From Holophagae bacterium (GTDB lineage Bacteria; Acidobacteriota; Holophagae; Acanthopleuribacterales; Acanthopleuribacteraceae), in NCBI GenBank assembly GCA_030429565.1, contig JAUIFE010000031.1:1-64000 (forward strand): a stretch of 64,000 nucleotides of DNA, given 5' to 3'. Shown here piece after piece: positions 1 to 9,268 of the stretch. The position numbers and the translations under genes are program-made. The stretch's first letter is position 1. Each line of letters begins with the position of its first letter. Below the pieces are notes generated by a model that did no database searches, was not told the origin of the DNA, and was given only the letters and a program-made list of their open reading frames with translations.

Positions 1-708
1 AGCCATGATGCGAACAAACTGAACAAACGGGTGCCCATGCAAGGCAGAGAAAAGCGACATGCGCCGGGGCAGATGATTCAAGTCATGATGCGAACAAACC
101 AACCAGGGCATCAACCCAACAACGCGCGCTGATGCTGAGAGTCAGAGCGAGCGAACCCGCGCGCCACTTCTTCCGAGGCGGTAGCTGAACAAATGGGTGC
201 CCATGCAAGGTAGAGAAAAGCGGCATGCGCCGGGGCAGATGATTCAAGTCATGATGCGAACAAACCAACCAGGGCATCAACCCAACAACGCGCACTGATG
301 CTGAGAGTCAGAGCGAGAGAACCCGCGCGCCACTTCTTCCGAGGTGGTAGCTGAACAAATGGGTGCCCATGCAAGGCAGAGAAAAGCGACATGCGCCGGG
401 GCAGATGATTCAAGCCATGATGCGAACAAACCAACCAGGGCATCAACCCAACAACGCGCACTGATGCTGAGAGTCAGAGCGAGAGAACCCGCGCGCCACT
501 TCTTCCGAGGTGGTAGCTGAACAAATGGGTGCCCATGCAAGGCAGAGAAAAGCGACATGCGCCGGGGCAGATGATTCAAGCCATGATGCGAACAAACCAA
601 CCAGGGCATCAACCCAACAACGCGCACTGATGCTGAGAGTCAGAGCGAGCGAACCCGCGCGCCACTTCTTCCGAGGCGGTAGCTGAACAAATGGGTGCCC
701 ATGCAAGG
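1..708. repeat. 166-bp tandem repeat array
   Basis: The anchor string gtgcccatgcaagg recurs at 31, 197, 363, 529 and 695, an exact spacing of 166 bases, so there are four full units (31-694) flanked by partial copies. The units differ by only a few substitutions. The first copy at the window edge lacks 86 internal bases, and gaacaaa occurs on both sides of the junction, which suggests slippage or recombination between short repeats. Because 166 is not a multiple of 3, no reading frame is kept from unit to unit, so the open frames in the array are unlikely to be genes. Each unit carries a small palindrome (atgggtgcccat). The array begins before the window, so its full size is unknown. Confidence 0.95.
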
Positions 709-1119
709 ACGCCCTTCCCCATCCCGGTTTAGCCGGGACGACACCTGACCCAAGCGCGACCCTCTAAAAGGAGGCCCACCCTTTCCGCGCTTTCGAAGCG
801 ACGGCCCCTTCCGTCGGGCGGAACCAGGAAACGAGGGCCAAGCCGTCTATCGCCTTTCCTCAAAAAAATTTGCAAGGACAACGCGCAACCAAACCAGGTA
901 GAATAGCCGCCAGTAGAACCCTCCATTTGGTTTTAACGACGGGCTTACGCTTGTTGCTTGCAATTCACCCCGCTGCGTGCGGGCTGGTTTCGCTGCTTGT
1001 CACACCCGACTCTTTATTGCAGCGACGGTTGATCCTTTATGACTCGGTCCCTACCGTGCTTTGTCCTATTGACGAACCTATTGGTTGGCATCTCGGCCCA
1101 TCCCCGCGAGGAGTCTTTC
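709..1119. other. intergenic region between repeat array and yqgE
   Basis: About 410 bases without a convincing gene. It starts where the tandem array stops. It holds a small perfect hairpin, tcccgg-tttag-ccggga, at 722-738, without a U-run. The open frames here lack ribosome-binding sites and protein-like composition. The promoter of the yqgE gene must lie here, but I see no clear -35/-10 pair. Confidence 0.6.
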
Positions 1120-1674
1120 ATGATTCAAACGATTCAAACACCGAGTTTGTTGGTAGCTTTGCCTAACCTGCGTGACCCCTACTTTCAAAAAACTGTGATT
1201 CTCCTGTGCGATTACACCGAAGAGAGCGCGTTCGGCGTCGTCATCAATCGCCCTTCGCCTGTAAAAGTGAAAGATATCCTCAACGAAGAGGCGGTGCCCA
1301 CCACCGACATTAAGTCTCCGATTCTGTTGGGCGGCCCGGTTCAAGCGGAGTTTTTATGGGCTGTTCACAGCAGTGAATACACCGGCAACTCCACCACCGT
1401 CATCAACCGCCACATTCATATGAGTTCTATTCTGGAGGTGCTGAACGCCTTGTCCGAGGGACGTGGACCGCACACCTATCACTTGGGCTGCGGCTATGCT
1501 GGTTGGGGGCCCGGCCAACTGGACAACGAACTCAAAGAAGGGGCGTGGTGGATTCAGGAGGTCGATACCGATTTGGTGTTGAACATGACCTATCAAAAAC
1601 GCTGGGAAGCGGTGCTGGCCAGCTTGGGTATTAGCCCGGCCATGACCTCGTTTTTTCAAACCGGAGAAGCTTGA
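1120..1674 (+). CDS. YqgE/AlgH family protein (UPF0301)
   Basis: This 184-residue protein belongs to the YqgE/AlgH family: small cytosolic alpha/beta proteins, widespread in Gram-negative bacteria, with no firmly established biochemical role (AlgH was named from alginate regulation in Pseudomonas). Diagnostic stretches are the N-terminal PSLLVALPNLRDPYFQKTV, FGVVINRPS, LLGGPVQ, and the late YAGWGPGQLDNEL and GAWW motifs. The length is typical. The ATG at 1120 is preceded by gcgaggag and gives the usual family N-terminus; an upstream in-frame ATG at 1039 would add 27 residues outside the family alignment. It stands alone, with no operon partner. Confidence 0.92.
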   Translation: MIQTIQTPSLLVALPNLRDPYFQKTVILLCDYTEESAFGVVINRPSPVKVKDILNEEAVPTTDIKSPILLGGPVQAEFLWAVHSSEYTGNSTTVINRHIHMSSILEVLNALSEGRGPHTYHLGCGYAGWGPGQLDNELKEGAWWIQEVDTDLVLNMTYQKRWEAVLASLGISPAMTSFFQTGEA

Positions 1675-1926
1675 ACGAGGCGTTTCTAGACGGCGCGGTA
1701 GCATTGTTTCGGGCGGCTGCGTCCCCATCGAAGGCGCGCTAATCTCCCACGGAACCATTGTTTTTTTCGGCACATGTCGTCCCGCGGCCGGCACGCATCA
1801 CCGGTTGATGCGGCGATCTTGCAACGACCTGTTCGCCTGTGTCTCGGCTCACACTTGGATAGTTGGCATCATTTTCGCCTTAAGAAGTGATTGACATGGT
1901 GCTCCCTCAGCTATCGAGGTGTGGAT

Positions 1927-2238
1927 ATGAACTTTGAAGTTATTAGAAATATAAGCTTATTTTTGTCGGTTAGCCTGTTTGTGGCGGTTTCCGGGGTCAT
2001 GGTTGTTTGGGAAGAGACATCCTTTCTTTCGTCGTCTCTTCAATGGGAATTTGCCTCGATTGAGGACAGTGTTTCTTTTCGAGAACACGTGGAATGGCAG
2101 TATTGCAATCCGTTCGAGATAAAACACGAAGATAATTTGCCGGCTGCGCGGTGGCCCGACCGCGAAATCAGCGAGCCGCCTGAAAAGCCGACCCTTCCCC
2201 CTGACGCGCAAGAATGGGTCGAAGTCACCCAGACCTGA
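1927..2238 (+). CDS. small membrane-anchored hypothetical protein
   Basis: An open frame of 103 codons whose family I do not recognise. Residues about 5-25 form a hydrophobic segment (LFLSVSLFVAVSGVMVVW) consistent with one membrane anchor or an uncleaved signal. The rest is polar and acidic and ends in a proline-rich stretch. The ATG at 1927 follows gaggtg and is preferred over one at 1891. Base composition is more AT-rich at the start than in its neighbours. It may be a real lineage-specific gene; homologs were not checked. Confidence 0.5.
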   Translation: MNFEVIRNISLFLSVSLFVAVSGVMVVWEETSFLSSSLQWEFASIEDSVSFREHVEWQYCNPFEIKHEDNLPAARWPDREISEPPEKPTLPPDAQEWVEVTQT

Positions 2239-2301
2239 GTGCCGGTCTAACGCGTGCGGTTCGGTTAGCGGCGAGGGTTTCGCCACGACCTGCTGTTTCG
2301 G

Positions 2302-2478
2302 TCAGAGTACATCCAGTTCAAAATCTTCTTTGCCGGCGCCGCAGTCGGGACATTGCCAGTCGTCGGGTAAGGCTGCGAGGCGGGTTCCGGCTGTGACCTT
2401 TGCCTCGGGATCGCCGAGTGCTTCGTCGTAGATGTGACCGCACACCAGACAGACGTAACGTTGCAGGGGTTCTACCAT
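2302..2478 (-). CDS. rubredoxin
   Basis: A 58-residue iron protein that carries single electrons in the cytosol. Both metal-binding knuckles are present: CLVCG (residues 10-14) and CPDCG (residues 43-47), which supply the four cysteine ligands of one Fe. The aromatic and acidic residues between them (HIYDEALGDPEA, LPDDWQCP) are the classic rubredoxin fold signature. The start at 2478 is supported by aaggagg just upstream on the minus strand. It lies 40 bases downstream of the photolyase gene on the same strand, so the two may be cotranscribed. Its partner reductase or oxidase is not in the window. Confidence 0.95.
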   Translation of the reverse strand: MVEPLQRYVCLVCGHIYDEALGDPEAKVTAGTRLAALPDDWQCPDCGAGKEDFELDVL

Positions 2479-2518
2479 GGTGCCTCCTTGGGTCGGGACA
2501 AAGGTCTTACCAAGGCAT

Positions 2519-3865
2519 TTATCGGTTGTTTTCCAATTTTCCCAAACCACTTTTATACACGTTGAGGGCCCGCTCGCGTGCGAACTTGTGATCGACCATG
2601 GGTTCCGGGTAACCGGGTCGACCCATTTCGGGTACCCACTTTTTGATGTACCGGTTTTCTGGATCGAACTTCTTGGCTTGGATCCACGGATTAAACACGC
2701 GGAAGTATGGCGCCGCATCGCAACCGGTTCCGGCCGCCCATTGCCAGTTGCCGTTGTTGAGGGCGAGGTCGTAATCGAGCAGTTTTTGCGCAAAATAACG
2801 TTCGCCGCGATGCCAGTAGACCAACAGGTGTTTGCACAAAAAGGAGGCGACAATCATGCGGACACGGTTGTGCATGTAGCCGGTTTGATTGAGCTCGCGC
2901 ATGCCGGCGTCGACAATCGGGACGCCGGTTTGACCGTCGCACCAACGCTGAAAGTCCGCGTCGCTGTCACGCCAATCTATTTTGTCGTATTCGGGCCGAA
3001 ACGAAGCGCGCACGACATGCGGGAAATGAAACAGAATTTGGAAATAGAAATCGCGCCAAATGAGCTGACTGAGAAAGGTTTCGTTGACCGTTTGCGCCAT
3101 GGCGGCGGTTTCGCGCACGCTGACGGTGCCGAAGCGTAAATGGAGACCGAGTCGCGAGGTGGCGGCCTGAGCGGGAAAATCGCGCAAGCGGTCGTATTCA
3201 CACAAAACGCGGGTGTCGGGTTGGTGGTCGGGGAAGGGGATCGCGCTGGGGGCAAAACCCAATTCGCCCAGGTTGGGAAGCGGGAAAGCGTCGGGGAAAG
3301 TGGCCAGGCGTGTCGGCTCAAAATCGCTCAGGCCTCGGAACGGCGTTAATTGCGACGGGTGCAGGCTTTGTAACCAGGTTCGCTTGTAAGGTGTGTAAAC
3401 CGTGTAGGGTTTGTCGCCTGTTTTGGTGAGAATTTGCCGTGCTTCAAAGATGGTCTGATCTTGGAAGTCGAAAAAATCGACACCCTTTTCGTGTAAATAA
3501 TCGCGAACCTGTTGGTCGCGGCGGCGCGCGTAGGGTTCGTAATCGCGGTTGGTGAAGACCGCCGCGATTTGGAACGGTCCGTCGCTTTCGACCAAACGCT
3601 GGAAAGCGGCGAGCGGTTTTTCGTGAAGCACCCATAAACTGCTTTGGCGATCCCTCAGCGTGTTCCCCATGGTTTCCAAGGTCTGATGGATGAAGGCGAC
3701 GCGCGCGTCCTCTTTACTGTCCAGCTTTTCGAGGATGGTGGGGTCGAAAATGAACAACGGCTGAACCGGTAACCCGCTGCTCAGCGCTTGAAACAGGGCG
3801 TGGTTGTCGTGGAGGCGCAAGTCGCGACGCAACCAGACCAGGCAAATTTTGGTTTTGGCACTCAT
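2519..3865 (-). CDS. phrB: deoxyribodipyrimidine photolyase (class I CPD type)
   Basis: A 448-residue flavoprotein of the cryptochrome/photolyase family, which splits cyclobutane pyrimidine dimers in DNA using blue light. Residues about 5-165 are the antenna-binding photolyase domain (VWLRRDLRLHDNHAL at the start). The C-terminal half is the FAD-binding domain, with RLGLHLRFGTVSVRE, LIWRDFYFQ, TGYMHNRVRMIVASF, LDYDLALNNGNWQWAAG and YFRVFNPWIQAKKFDP. These are the FAD and dimer-binding motifs of class I enzymes, including the conserved tryptophans. Length is normal. The start at 3865 has aaaggacg upstream. Rubredoxin follows on the same strand. A B12-dependent MerR regulator that could sense light lies about 18 kb away; a link is speculative. 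Confidence 0.93.
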   Translation of the reverse strand: MSAKTKICLVWLRRDLRLHDNHALFQALSSGLPVQPLFIFDPTILEKLDSKEDARVAFIHQTLETMGNTLRDRQSSLWVLHEKPLAAFQRLVESDGPFQIAAVFTNRDYEPYARRRDQQVRDYLHEKGVDFFDFQDQTIFEARQILTKTGDKPYTVYTPYKRTWLQSLHPSQLTPFRGLSDFEPTRLATFPDAFPLPNLGELGFAPSAIPFPDHQPDTRVLCEYDRLRDFPAQAATSRLGLHLRFGTVSVRETAAMAQTVNETFLSQLIWRDFYFQILFHFPHVVRASFRPEYDKIDWRDSDADFQRWCDGQTGVPIVDAGMRELNQTGYMHNRVRMIVASFLCKHLLVYWHRGERYFAQKLLDYDLALNNGNWQWAAGTGCDAAPYFRVFNPWIQAKKFDPENRYIKKWVPEMGRPGYPEPMVDHKFARERALNVYKSGLGKLENNR

Positions 3866-4084
3866 AAAACGTCCTTTGTTTGATCCGCTCCGATCTTAAG
3901 CTATATTGAGCGGCGCGCGCCTGTCGCCACAACCGCCGGTTGCGCCGCGTAACCGCCGCGGTTGTCGGCAAATCCCTGTCGACAAAGGTGTCGCGCCCCT
4001 GGTCCGCGCACTTTTTTGGTGCTGGAATGGGGTTGGACGACAAGGTTCAGTGGCCAGGCTGATCATGGACGGAGGAGGCTCTTG

Positions 4085-4945
4085 ATGAAGGTATTAATCG
4101 CAGGCTGCGGTGATTTAGGCGGGCGTATCGGCACCATGCTGGCGGCGCAAGGGCATCTGGTTTACGGGATGCGTCGGACGGTAAGTCGTTTGCCTGATCA
4201 GATTCAGCCGCTCGCCGCTGATATGACCCTCGATACGCTGGCGCCGTTGTTGCCGGCTGATCTCGACGTCATCTACTACACCGCCGCCGCCGGCGGTCGC
4301 GAGGAGGCTGCTTACCGCGCCGCCTATGTGACCGGTCTGTCGCGGCTGTTGGCCGCCGCCAAGACGCGGTGCCCCAACTTGAAACGGCTCTTTTTCACCT
4401 CAAGCACCAGCGTTTACCACCAGGGCGGAGGCGCCGAAGTAAACGAAGATTCGCCGACGGAGCCGACGCGATTCGGCGGCCGCATCTTGTTAGAGGCGGA
4501 GAATCTGGTGCGCGAAAGTGGTCTCGACCATACCATTTTGCGTTTGAGCGGTATTTACGGACCGGGTCGGTTTTGGCTGCTGCGCTCAATTCGTGACGGT
4601 GCGACCTATGCCCCGAACCCGGTTGTTTACAGCAATCGCATTCACATCGAAGACGCGGCACGTTTTGCGGTTTTCTTGCTTGATCGAAGTGATGCAGCGC
4701 CGCTTTACCTCGTGAGTGATGATGTGCCCGCGCCCATGGCGGAAATCGCGGACTGGCTGCGGGACAAAATGGCGGCGGACGGCATGGCGCTTGCCGCACC
4801 GGGGGCGGGGACATCGCCCGGCCGCGCCAACCGCCGTTGCCGCAACGCGCGCCTGCGCGCGACCGGTTTTTCACTGCACTATCCGGATTACCGCGCCGGT
4901 TACCAAGCGCTCTGGCCGCAATGGACCGCCGCCAATCCCCGCTAA
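4085..4945 (+). CDS. NAD(P)-dependent epimerase/SDR (YeeZ-like)
   Basis: A 286-residue extended short-chain dehydrogenase/reductase. The N-terminus has the dinucleotide-binding beta-alpha-beta motif GCGDLGGRIG (residues about 7-16). The region FFTSSTSVYHQGGG holds the Ser/Thr and Tyr expected near the active site, although the spacing is that of YeeZ-type proteins and not the classical YxxxK. ILRLSGIYGPGR is the conserved epimerase substrate-loop motif. The substrate is unknown; YeeZ-like proteins are annotated as NAD-dependent epimerases without a defined reaction. The ATG at 4085 follows an excellent ggaggagg (4071-4078). It is divergent from phrB. Confidence 0.85.
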   Translation: MKVLIAGCGDLGGRIGTMLAAQGHLVYGMRRTVSRLPDQIQPLAADMTLDTLAPLLPADLDVIYYTAAAGGREEAAYRAAYVTGLSRLLAAAKTRCPNLKRLFFTSSTSVYHQGGGAEVNEDSPTEPTRFGGRILLEAENLVRESGLDHTILRLSGIYGPGRFWLLRSIRDGATYAPNPVVYSNRIHIEDAARFAVFLLDRSDAAPLYLVSDDVPAPMAEIADWLRDKMAADGMALAAPGAGTSPGRANRRCRNARLRATGFSLHYPDYRAGYQALWPQWTAANPR

Positions 4946-5080
4946 TTACCACTTGGGTTGCGGCTTCCACCCTGATTCGTGGTAAAACCTTACATCCACC
5001 AAAGCCATGTCGGGAACCGAGACGCGTTTGTTCGCAAGCGACGCCCGCCTCATGGCGCACCCTAAGGAGTTAACGACGTT

Positions 5081-5581
5081 ATGAACATTACCGCTGCCAT
5101 TGAAACCAACAAAGGCACCATCAATTTGAATCTCTTCGCGGACAAAGCCCCTATGACGGTGGCCAACTTCGTCAATTTGGCCAAACGCGGCTACTACGAC
5201 GGCCTTAAATTTCACCGTGTGATTCCCGAATTCATGATTCAGGGCGGTTGCCCTCAAGGTACCGGTACCGGCGGCCCCGGTTACCGTTTTGGCGACGAGT
5301 TTGACGACAGCTTAATTCACGACCGTCCCGGCATTCTTTCCATGGCCAACGCGGGCCCCGGCACCAACGGCAGTCAGTTCTTCATTACCCACGTGCCCAC
5401 CCCTTGGTTGGATAACCGCCACACCGTGTTTGGCGCGGTCCAAGGCGATGCCGACCAGGAAGTGGTCAACGCCATTGTCGGCGGCGACCAAATGGTTTCG
5501 GTAAAGGTTGACGGCGACGTCGACGCCTTGTTGGCAAGCCGGCAGGATAACGTGAACAAGTGGAACGAAGTCTTGGGTTAA
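5081..5581 (+). CDS. ppiB: peptidyl-prolyl cis-trans isomerase (cyclophilin)
   Basis: A 166-residue cytosolic cyclophilin; it has no signal peptide. It catalyses cis-trans isomerisation of Xaa-Pro bonds during folding. The cyclophilin core is complete: APMTVANFVNLAKRGYYDG, then LKFHRVIPEFMIQGG (catalytic Arg in FHRV), GPGYRFGDE, LSMANAGPGTNGSQFFIT and WLDNRHTVFG. The ATG at 5081 is preceded by aaggag at 5064-5069. Length matches the single-domain bacterial family. A hairpin follows the stop codon. Confidence 0.95.
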   Translation: MNITAAIETNKGTINLNLFADKAPMTVANFVNLAKRGYYDGLKFHRVIPEFMIQGGCPQGTGTGGPGYRFGDEFDDSLIHDRPGILSMANAGPGTNGSQFFITHVPTPWLDNRHTVFGAVQGDADQEVVNAIVGGDQMVSVKVDGDVDALLASRQDNVNKWNEVLG

Positions 5582-5601
5582 GCCCGACGCGTCAATCCGA
5601 A

Positions 5602-5628
5602 TACCGGCGGTTCGCGACACCGCCGGTA
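5602..5628 (+). terminator. hairpin after ppiB
   Basis: A perfect 9-bp inverted repeat, taccggcgg / ccgccggta, with a 9-base loop, 20 bases after the cyclophilin stop. It lacks a strong U-run, so intrinsic termination here is uncertain; the weaker hairpin at 5705-5728 with a T-run may do the job. Confidence 0.45.
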
Positions 5629-5704
5629 AATCGGTTATCACATGTGACGGCTCCGCCAAAGAGACAGGTGGTGAAAAAGCCGTCAAACCGGCGTATTCCG
5701 TAAG

Positions 5705-5728
5705 GGAACACATTTGTTCCATTTTTTT
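5705..5728 (+). terminator. short hairpin with T-run
   Basis: The inverted repeat ggaaca-catt-tgttcc (6-bp stem, 4-base loop) is followed directly by atttttttat. This is the layout of a rho-independent terminator, though the stem is short and AT-rich. It sits about 125 bases after ppiB on the plus strand. Confidence 0.45.
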
Positions 5729-6295
5729 ATCTCCATTTCGCCGCGAATCAATTATGATTCTAGCTTTGGGGTTGCTATGCCCCGTTGTTCCATGGATGCA
5801 ATGTATCCCCTTTATTTGGTTGGTTTATTGAATCATTTCACCGAGCTTTTGGATTGAGGGAGCCTTTGTGTTTGGACAGGGTACACTTGTTCACCGGATT
5901 CGAGACAGTCGCCTTTGGCGTCACCCAAACCCCCGTGTCGAGACGGGCTCGTTTTTGTTGGAGAGACAGGTGCTTCGTTCAGATGTAAGGGACGCGTCAG
6001 TCAAGCAAGCCGAGGTTCAGCCGTGCTGATCTCGACCCATTTGCCGTTCCTTTTTGTTTCGAGGAGGTTGGTCGCGTTATCGCGCCATTGTCGGCGCTGG
6101 TGACATTCTCAGCGACTGCCATGATCGACCGCCGCGTCGATCAGCGACGTCGCCGATCCCGATGGGATGGGTGCGTTGACTTTCAAGTGGTTCGCCACGG
6201 TCCTTTTCGTTTCAACCGGCGTTTTTCCAGTTCTGATTAGGTGAATGGAGAGTGTTTCAATTCGTTACCCAACCTTTGGTTCCACTAGGAATGAT

Positions 6296-7702
6296 ATGAT
6301 GCGGGTCATGCCGTCTCTATCTCCGCCTGACTCGCCCATGGCTCGGCCGGTCGGCCGCGTGTGGCGCCGTGGCCTGTGGCCGGCGATGATCGTCGCCGTG
6401 CTGGTGTCGGCGCCGTTGTGGGCGCAAACCGACGAAACCATTTTCCGCGAGTTTCGCTTCGATTTCAGCACCCCGGGTGCGCGCGCCAACGCCATGGGTC
6501 GCGCTTTTGTCGGACTCAGCGACGAGGCCACCGCTGCTTACAATAACCCGGCTGGTTTGGCCGTCTTGAGTGCGCCGGAGTTCTCCTTTGAGTTCCGCCA
6601 AACCGATAACGAGTACTCACCCTTGACCGGCAACGAGTCCTTTGAGCTGATTGCCGGTTTCCCCGAAACCGACAGCAGTCGCCTCAGCGGCCTGACCTTC
6701 GCTTCTGTCAGCGTTTCGCGCGGTCGTTACAATCTCAACGCTTTTTACACCAATCAATTGAACTACCGACGGTCGCGCAGTGACATTACCACCGAGTGGA
6801 TTAAGTCCGGCGACGGTGTGTCCTTTAGCTACATCAACGGGTTCGATGTCGGCGTTATTCGGCTCGACACCTACGGACTGAGCCTTTCCAATCGTATTGG
6901 TCGTTTGTCTTGGGGGGCTTCGCTGGGCGTTTCCGAACTGGACCTGCGATATTCCTACCGCACCTCGTTGGCTTCCAACGACATCCTCATTCAAGACCAG
7001 GTGCGTTCGACCAGCGACCACCAGACCACCAAATTGACCTTTGTTTTTGGGTTGATGTACCAGGTTTCCGATCAACTTTCACTCGCGTTCTCCGCCAAAC
7101 GCCTGCCCAAGTTTACCTTTACCGAGCAGGTTTACAATCGTCAGCAGAACGCCTTGCCGGACCTACCTGAAAACCGCACGCCGACTTCGGTTAACTTTAA
7201 AGCGCCGGATTCTTATCAGTTCGGGGCGGCTTGGCGCCCCAACGATTTCTGGACCATTGTCGGCGAAATCAATTGGGTTCAGTACCAGCAACTGAGTGAC
7301 AACATGACCGTGCTTTCGACACCGGAGGTTGAGGGCATGTTGGGCCAGTTTGACACGGCCGATTTTAAGAACAGCAACGAACCGAGCTTGCATTTGGGGG
7401 CCGAGTTTTTGTGGCCGCGTGGCCGTCACATTTTTGCCGTGCGCAGTGGGTTGTTTCGCGAGTCTGACCACAACACCCGTTTTGTCGGCGAGCCCGCCCC
7501 CGACGCAGAAAACCTTGAAGAGTTGCAAATCTTCTACGACATCCAAAAGTTCATCTACAACGTCAGCGGCGATAACGATTCGCTGTTGGGATACACCTTT
7601 GGCCTTGGCTACGTCTTTAACAACAAGGTTCAAATCGATACCGCTTATGTTGCCTCTGAAGATTTCGACGCCCTGGTGTCCTCGGTGCTTTACCGTTTCT
7701 AA
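6296..7702 (+). CDS. FadL/PorV-like outer membrane beta-barrel protein
   Basis: About 468 residues. A signal peptide ends near LVSAPLWAQ. Directly after it comes the motif PGARANAMGRAFVGLSDEATAAYNNPAGLA, shown here in pieces: PGARANAMGRAF, then DEATAAYNNPAGL. This is the N-terminal hatch signature shared by the FadL/OmpP1/TodX hydrophobic-substrate channels and PorV-type proteins. The remainder alternates polar and hydrophobic residues with many aromatics, as in a transmembrane beta-barrel, and ends in YRF, a typical C-terminal aromatic for BAM insertion. The substrate is unknown. The start is uncertain: ATG codons at 6296 and 6299 follow tagga; ATGs at 6245 and 6338 are also in frame. It stands alone. 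Confidence 0.8.
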   Translation: MMRVMPSLSPPDSPMARPVGRVWRRGLWPAMIVAVLVSAPLWAQTDETIFREFRFDFSTPGARANAMGRAFVGLSDEATAAYNNPAGLAVLSAPEFSFEFRQTDNEYSPLTGNESFELIAGFPETDSSRLSGLTFASVSVSRGRYNLNAFYTNQLNYRRSRSDITTEWIKSGDGVSFSYINGFDVGVIRLDTYGLSLSNRIGRLSWGASLGVSELDLRYSYRTSLASNDILIQDQVRSTSDHQTTKLTFVFGLMYQVSDQLSLAFSAKRLPKFTFTEQVYNRQQNALPDLPENRTPTSVNFKAPDSYQFGAAWRPNDFWTIVGEINWVQYQQLSDNMTVLSTPEVEGMLGQFDTADFKNSNEPSLHLGAEFLWPRGRHIFAVRSGLFRESDHNTRFVGEPAPDAENLEELQIFYDIQKFIYNVSGDNDSLLGYTFGLGYVFNNKVQIDTAYVASEDFDALVSSVLYRF

Positions 7703-7728
7703 GGCGGGGCTCGGCGTTTGTTCGTCGG

Positions 7729-9102
7729 CTAGTAAATTGCCAGCAGCAGACTGATTGGAATTAGGTTGTTAAAGGCGTGAGCCGTCATCGAGGCAACCAG
7801 GCTGCCACGCCACTCGCGAATCATCGCCAGAACAAAACCGATGGCGGCCAGCATCGGCACCGCCGCCAGACCTTGCGGGTGGAGAATGGCGAAGAAAAAG
7901 CCGGTGATCAGTGCGGCACCGGCGGCGGCGGCGGTACCGCGCAGGTAGTGATAAAAGATGCCGCGAAAAATGATTTCCTCAAAGATCGGCGCCATCACGC
8001 AGGCCATTAAGATGAGGTTCAGTTTTTGCCAGGAACCGCCGTTGGCAAATAGTTCCACAATGGGGTGGCTTGCTTCGTCTTGGGTCAAGTTCATCAACAA
8101 CAGGGTCAGCATAATGCCCAGCAGTAAGACCGGGACGCCGGCGAGGTAGCCGACCAAGCCTGCGCCGATTTCGCGCAGGAGGCCGCGGCCTTTGTGGAGG
8201 CCGACGCCGAAAATGATGTGGTCGAGGTCGACGCCACGCAGGACCAGCCAAGTGACCGGCAAGGCAAACGCCAGCCATTGAAACACCATGGGTAGCCAGG
8301 TGCTGAGGATCGCAAAAAATAAGAACAGCCACATAAAGGCCGACATGGCCTCCAGAAAGGCCGCGCGTTGCTTGGGTAGTTTTTCGTTGAGGTTGGCCTG
8401 GCCCCAGCGGTTGCGCTGGGTGTGGAAGCGCCAAGCCGTGTAAACCGAGATGGGTATGGCGATGACAAACAAAACAAACAGCACGCTTATCCAGCCGCCC
8501 AGCGCCATGGCCGTGCCGACGACTTCCTGACGGACCTGGCTGTGGCGACTGTTTTCGGCGCCCTCGGCGTCTTGAAGGTGGCGTGTTGTCGCCAGCCGGC
8601 CGTAGAGGCCGAGATCTTGTTCTAGGCGTTGTCGGCCTTCGTGGTCGTTCCCCGTGTCGGGTGCGCGATACAGGTCACGCAGTGTCGCTAAATTTTGACC
8701 GGCCGCCTCGCTCCAGTCAGCGGTTGCCAGCGCTTCGAGGTAGGTGACCGCGGCTTCCGGCCCCTTCATTTCGGCTGTGACTACGGCAAATGCCAGATGG
8801 TCGTAGGGGGTTTGCGTTGTTTTCTCTAAATTGAGGAGTAAATCGTCGCGCACTGCTGCGACATTGGCGTCGTTTTCACCATAACCGAGTTGGCGATAAA
8901 AAGCCTGAAGGCCGAGACCGTAGCGCGCCGTCAGATCAAAGCTGACGCCGGGCCGCGTGGGTTCGGGCGGCTTGGGTGCGTTTTCGTCTTCGATGGGTAA
9001 AAACGAGGAGAAGACAAGAAAGGTCGCGACCAACAACATAAAGTGACCGAACAGGAAAGCGCGGTAGAGTGGATGTTCGATCGTGGGTTTGCGTTCGGCC
9101 AT
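7729..9102 (-). CDS. CPBP family intramembrane metalloprotease
   Basis: A 457-residue integral membrane protein. The N-terminal region has one transmembrane helix and a soluble part of about 150 residues. The C-terminal half holds several helices and the CPBP (CaaX protease/bacteriocin-processing, Abi) motifs: FEEIIFRGIFYHYLRG with the EExxxR catalytic glutamates, FFAILHPQG, and TAHAFNNLI with the metal-binding histidines. Family members include prenyl-protein CaaX proteases and many of unknown substrate. The start at 9102 is preferred because ggag lies 6 bases upstream on the minus strand; an alternative at 9135 lacks this. The gene converges with the outer-membrane barrel gene, with only 26 bases between the stops. 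Confidence 0.85.
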   Translation of the reverse strand: MAERKPTIEHPLYRAFLFGHFMLLVATFLVFSSFLPIEDENAPKPPEPTRPGVSFDLTARYGLGLQAFYRQLGYGENDANVAAVRDDLLLNLEKTTQTPYDHLAFAVVTAEMKGPEAAVTYLEALATADWSEAAGQNLATLRDLYRAPDTGNDHEGRQRLEQDLGLYGRLATTRHLQDAEGAENSRHSQVRQEVVGTAMALGGWISVLFVLFVIAIPISVYTAWRFHTQRNRWGQANLNEKLPKQRAAFLEAMSAFMWLFLFFAILSTWLPMVFQWLAFALPVTWLVLRGVDLDHIIFGVGLHKGRGLLREIGAGLVGYLAGVPVLLLGIMLTLLLMNLTQDEASHPIVELFANGGSWQKLNLILMACVMAPIFEEIIFRGIFYHYLRGTAAAAGAALITGFFFAILHPQGLAAVPMLAAIGFVLAMIREWRGSLVASMTAHAFNNLIPISLLLAIY

Positions 9103-9268
9103 AGGAGACTCCCTATCGATTAAGTGATAAGCCACAGCCTATCGCTTTCGGGACCCGCCTGTAAATGTCTTGCTTCGTGGATGGTGCTTGCCTTCGCCGG
9201 CGTCTTCTGATTTAGTGAAATTGATTCATGGACCGAGAAGTGCATGATTGCGAACGCTTGAGGTGGCA

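Larger units (their letters stand above)
5582..6295. other. 714-bp intergenic region
   Basis: No convincing gene. Structure seen: taccggcgg pairing with ccgccggta (5602-5628, 9-bp stem) just after the cyclophilin stop; ggaaca-catt-tgttcc (5705-5720) followed by a run of seven T; and gaatca-atta-tgattc (5745-5760). The next 500 bases contain only short open frames with no ribosome-binding site. The long leader before the outer-membrane barrel gene may hold its promoter, but none is clear. Confidence 0.5.

Noticed and set aside
1..708. CRISPR-like or protein-repeat reading of the 166-bp array
   Set aside because: Units are contiguous with no unique spacers, far longer than CRISPR repeats, and 166 is not divisible by 3, so neither CRISPR nor a protein repeat fits. 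Minus-strand frames in the array repeat only because the DNA does.
729..1166. Short open frames on both strands between the array and yqgE
   Set aside because: No ribosome-binding site, low-quality composition rich in Arg, Gly and Trp, and overlap with the yqgE start.
2477..3349. Long plus-strand open frames opposite the photolyase gene
   Set aside because: They are antisense shadows of a clear, full-length photolyase and match no family.
5785..6103. Small plus-strand frames between ppiB and the barrel gene
   Set aside because: No ribosome-binding site, no sensible start, and no protein-like pattern.
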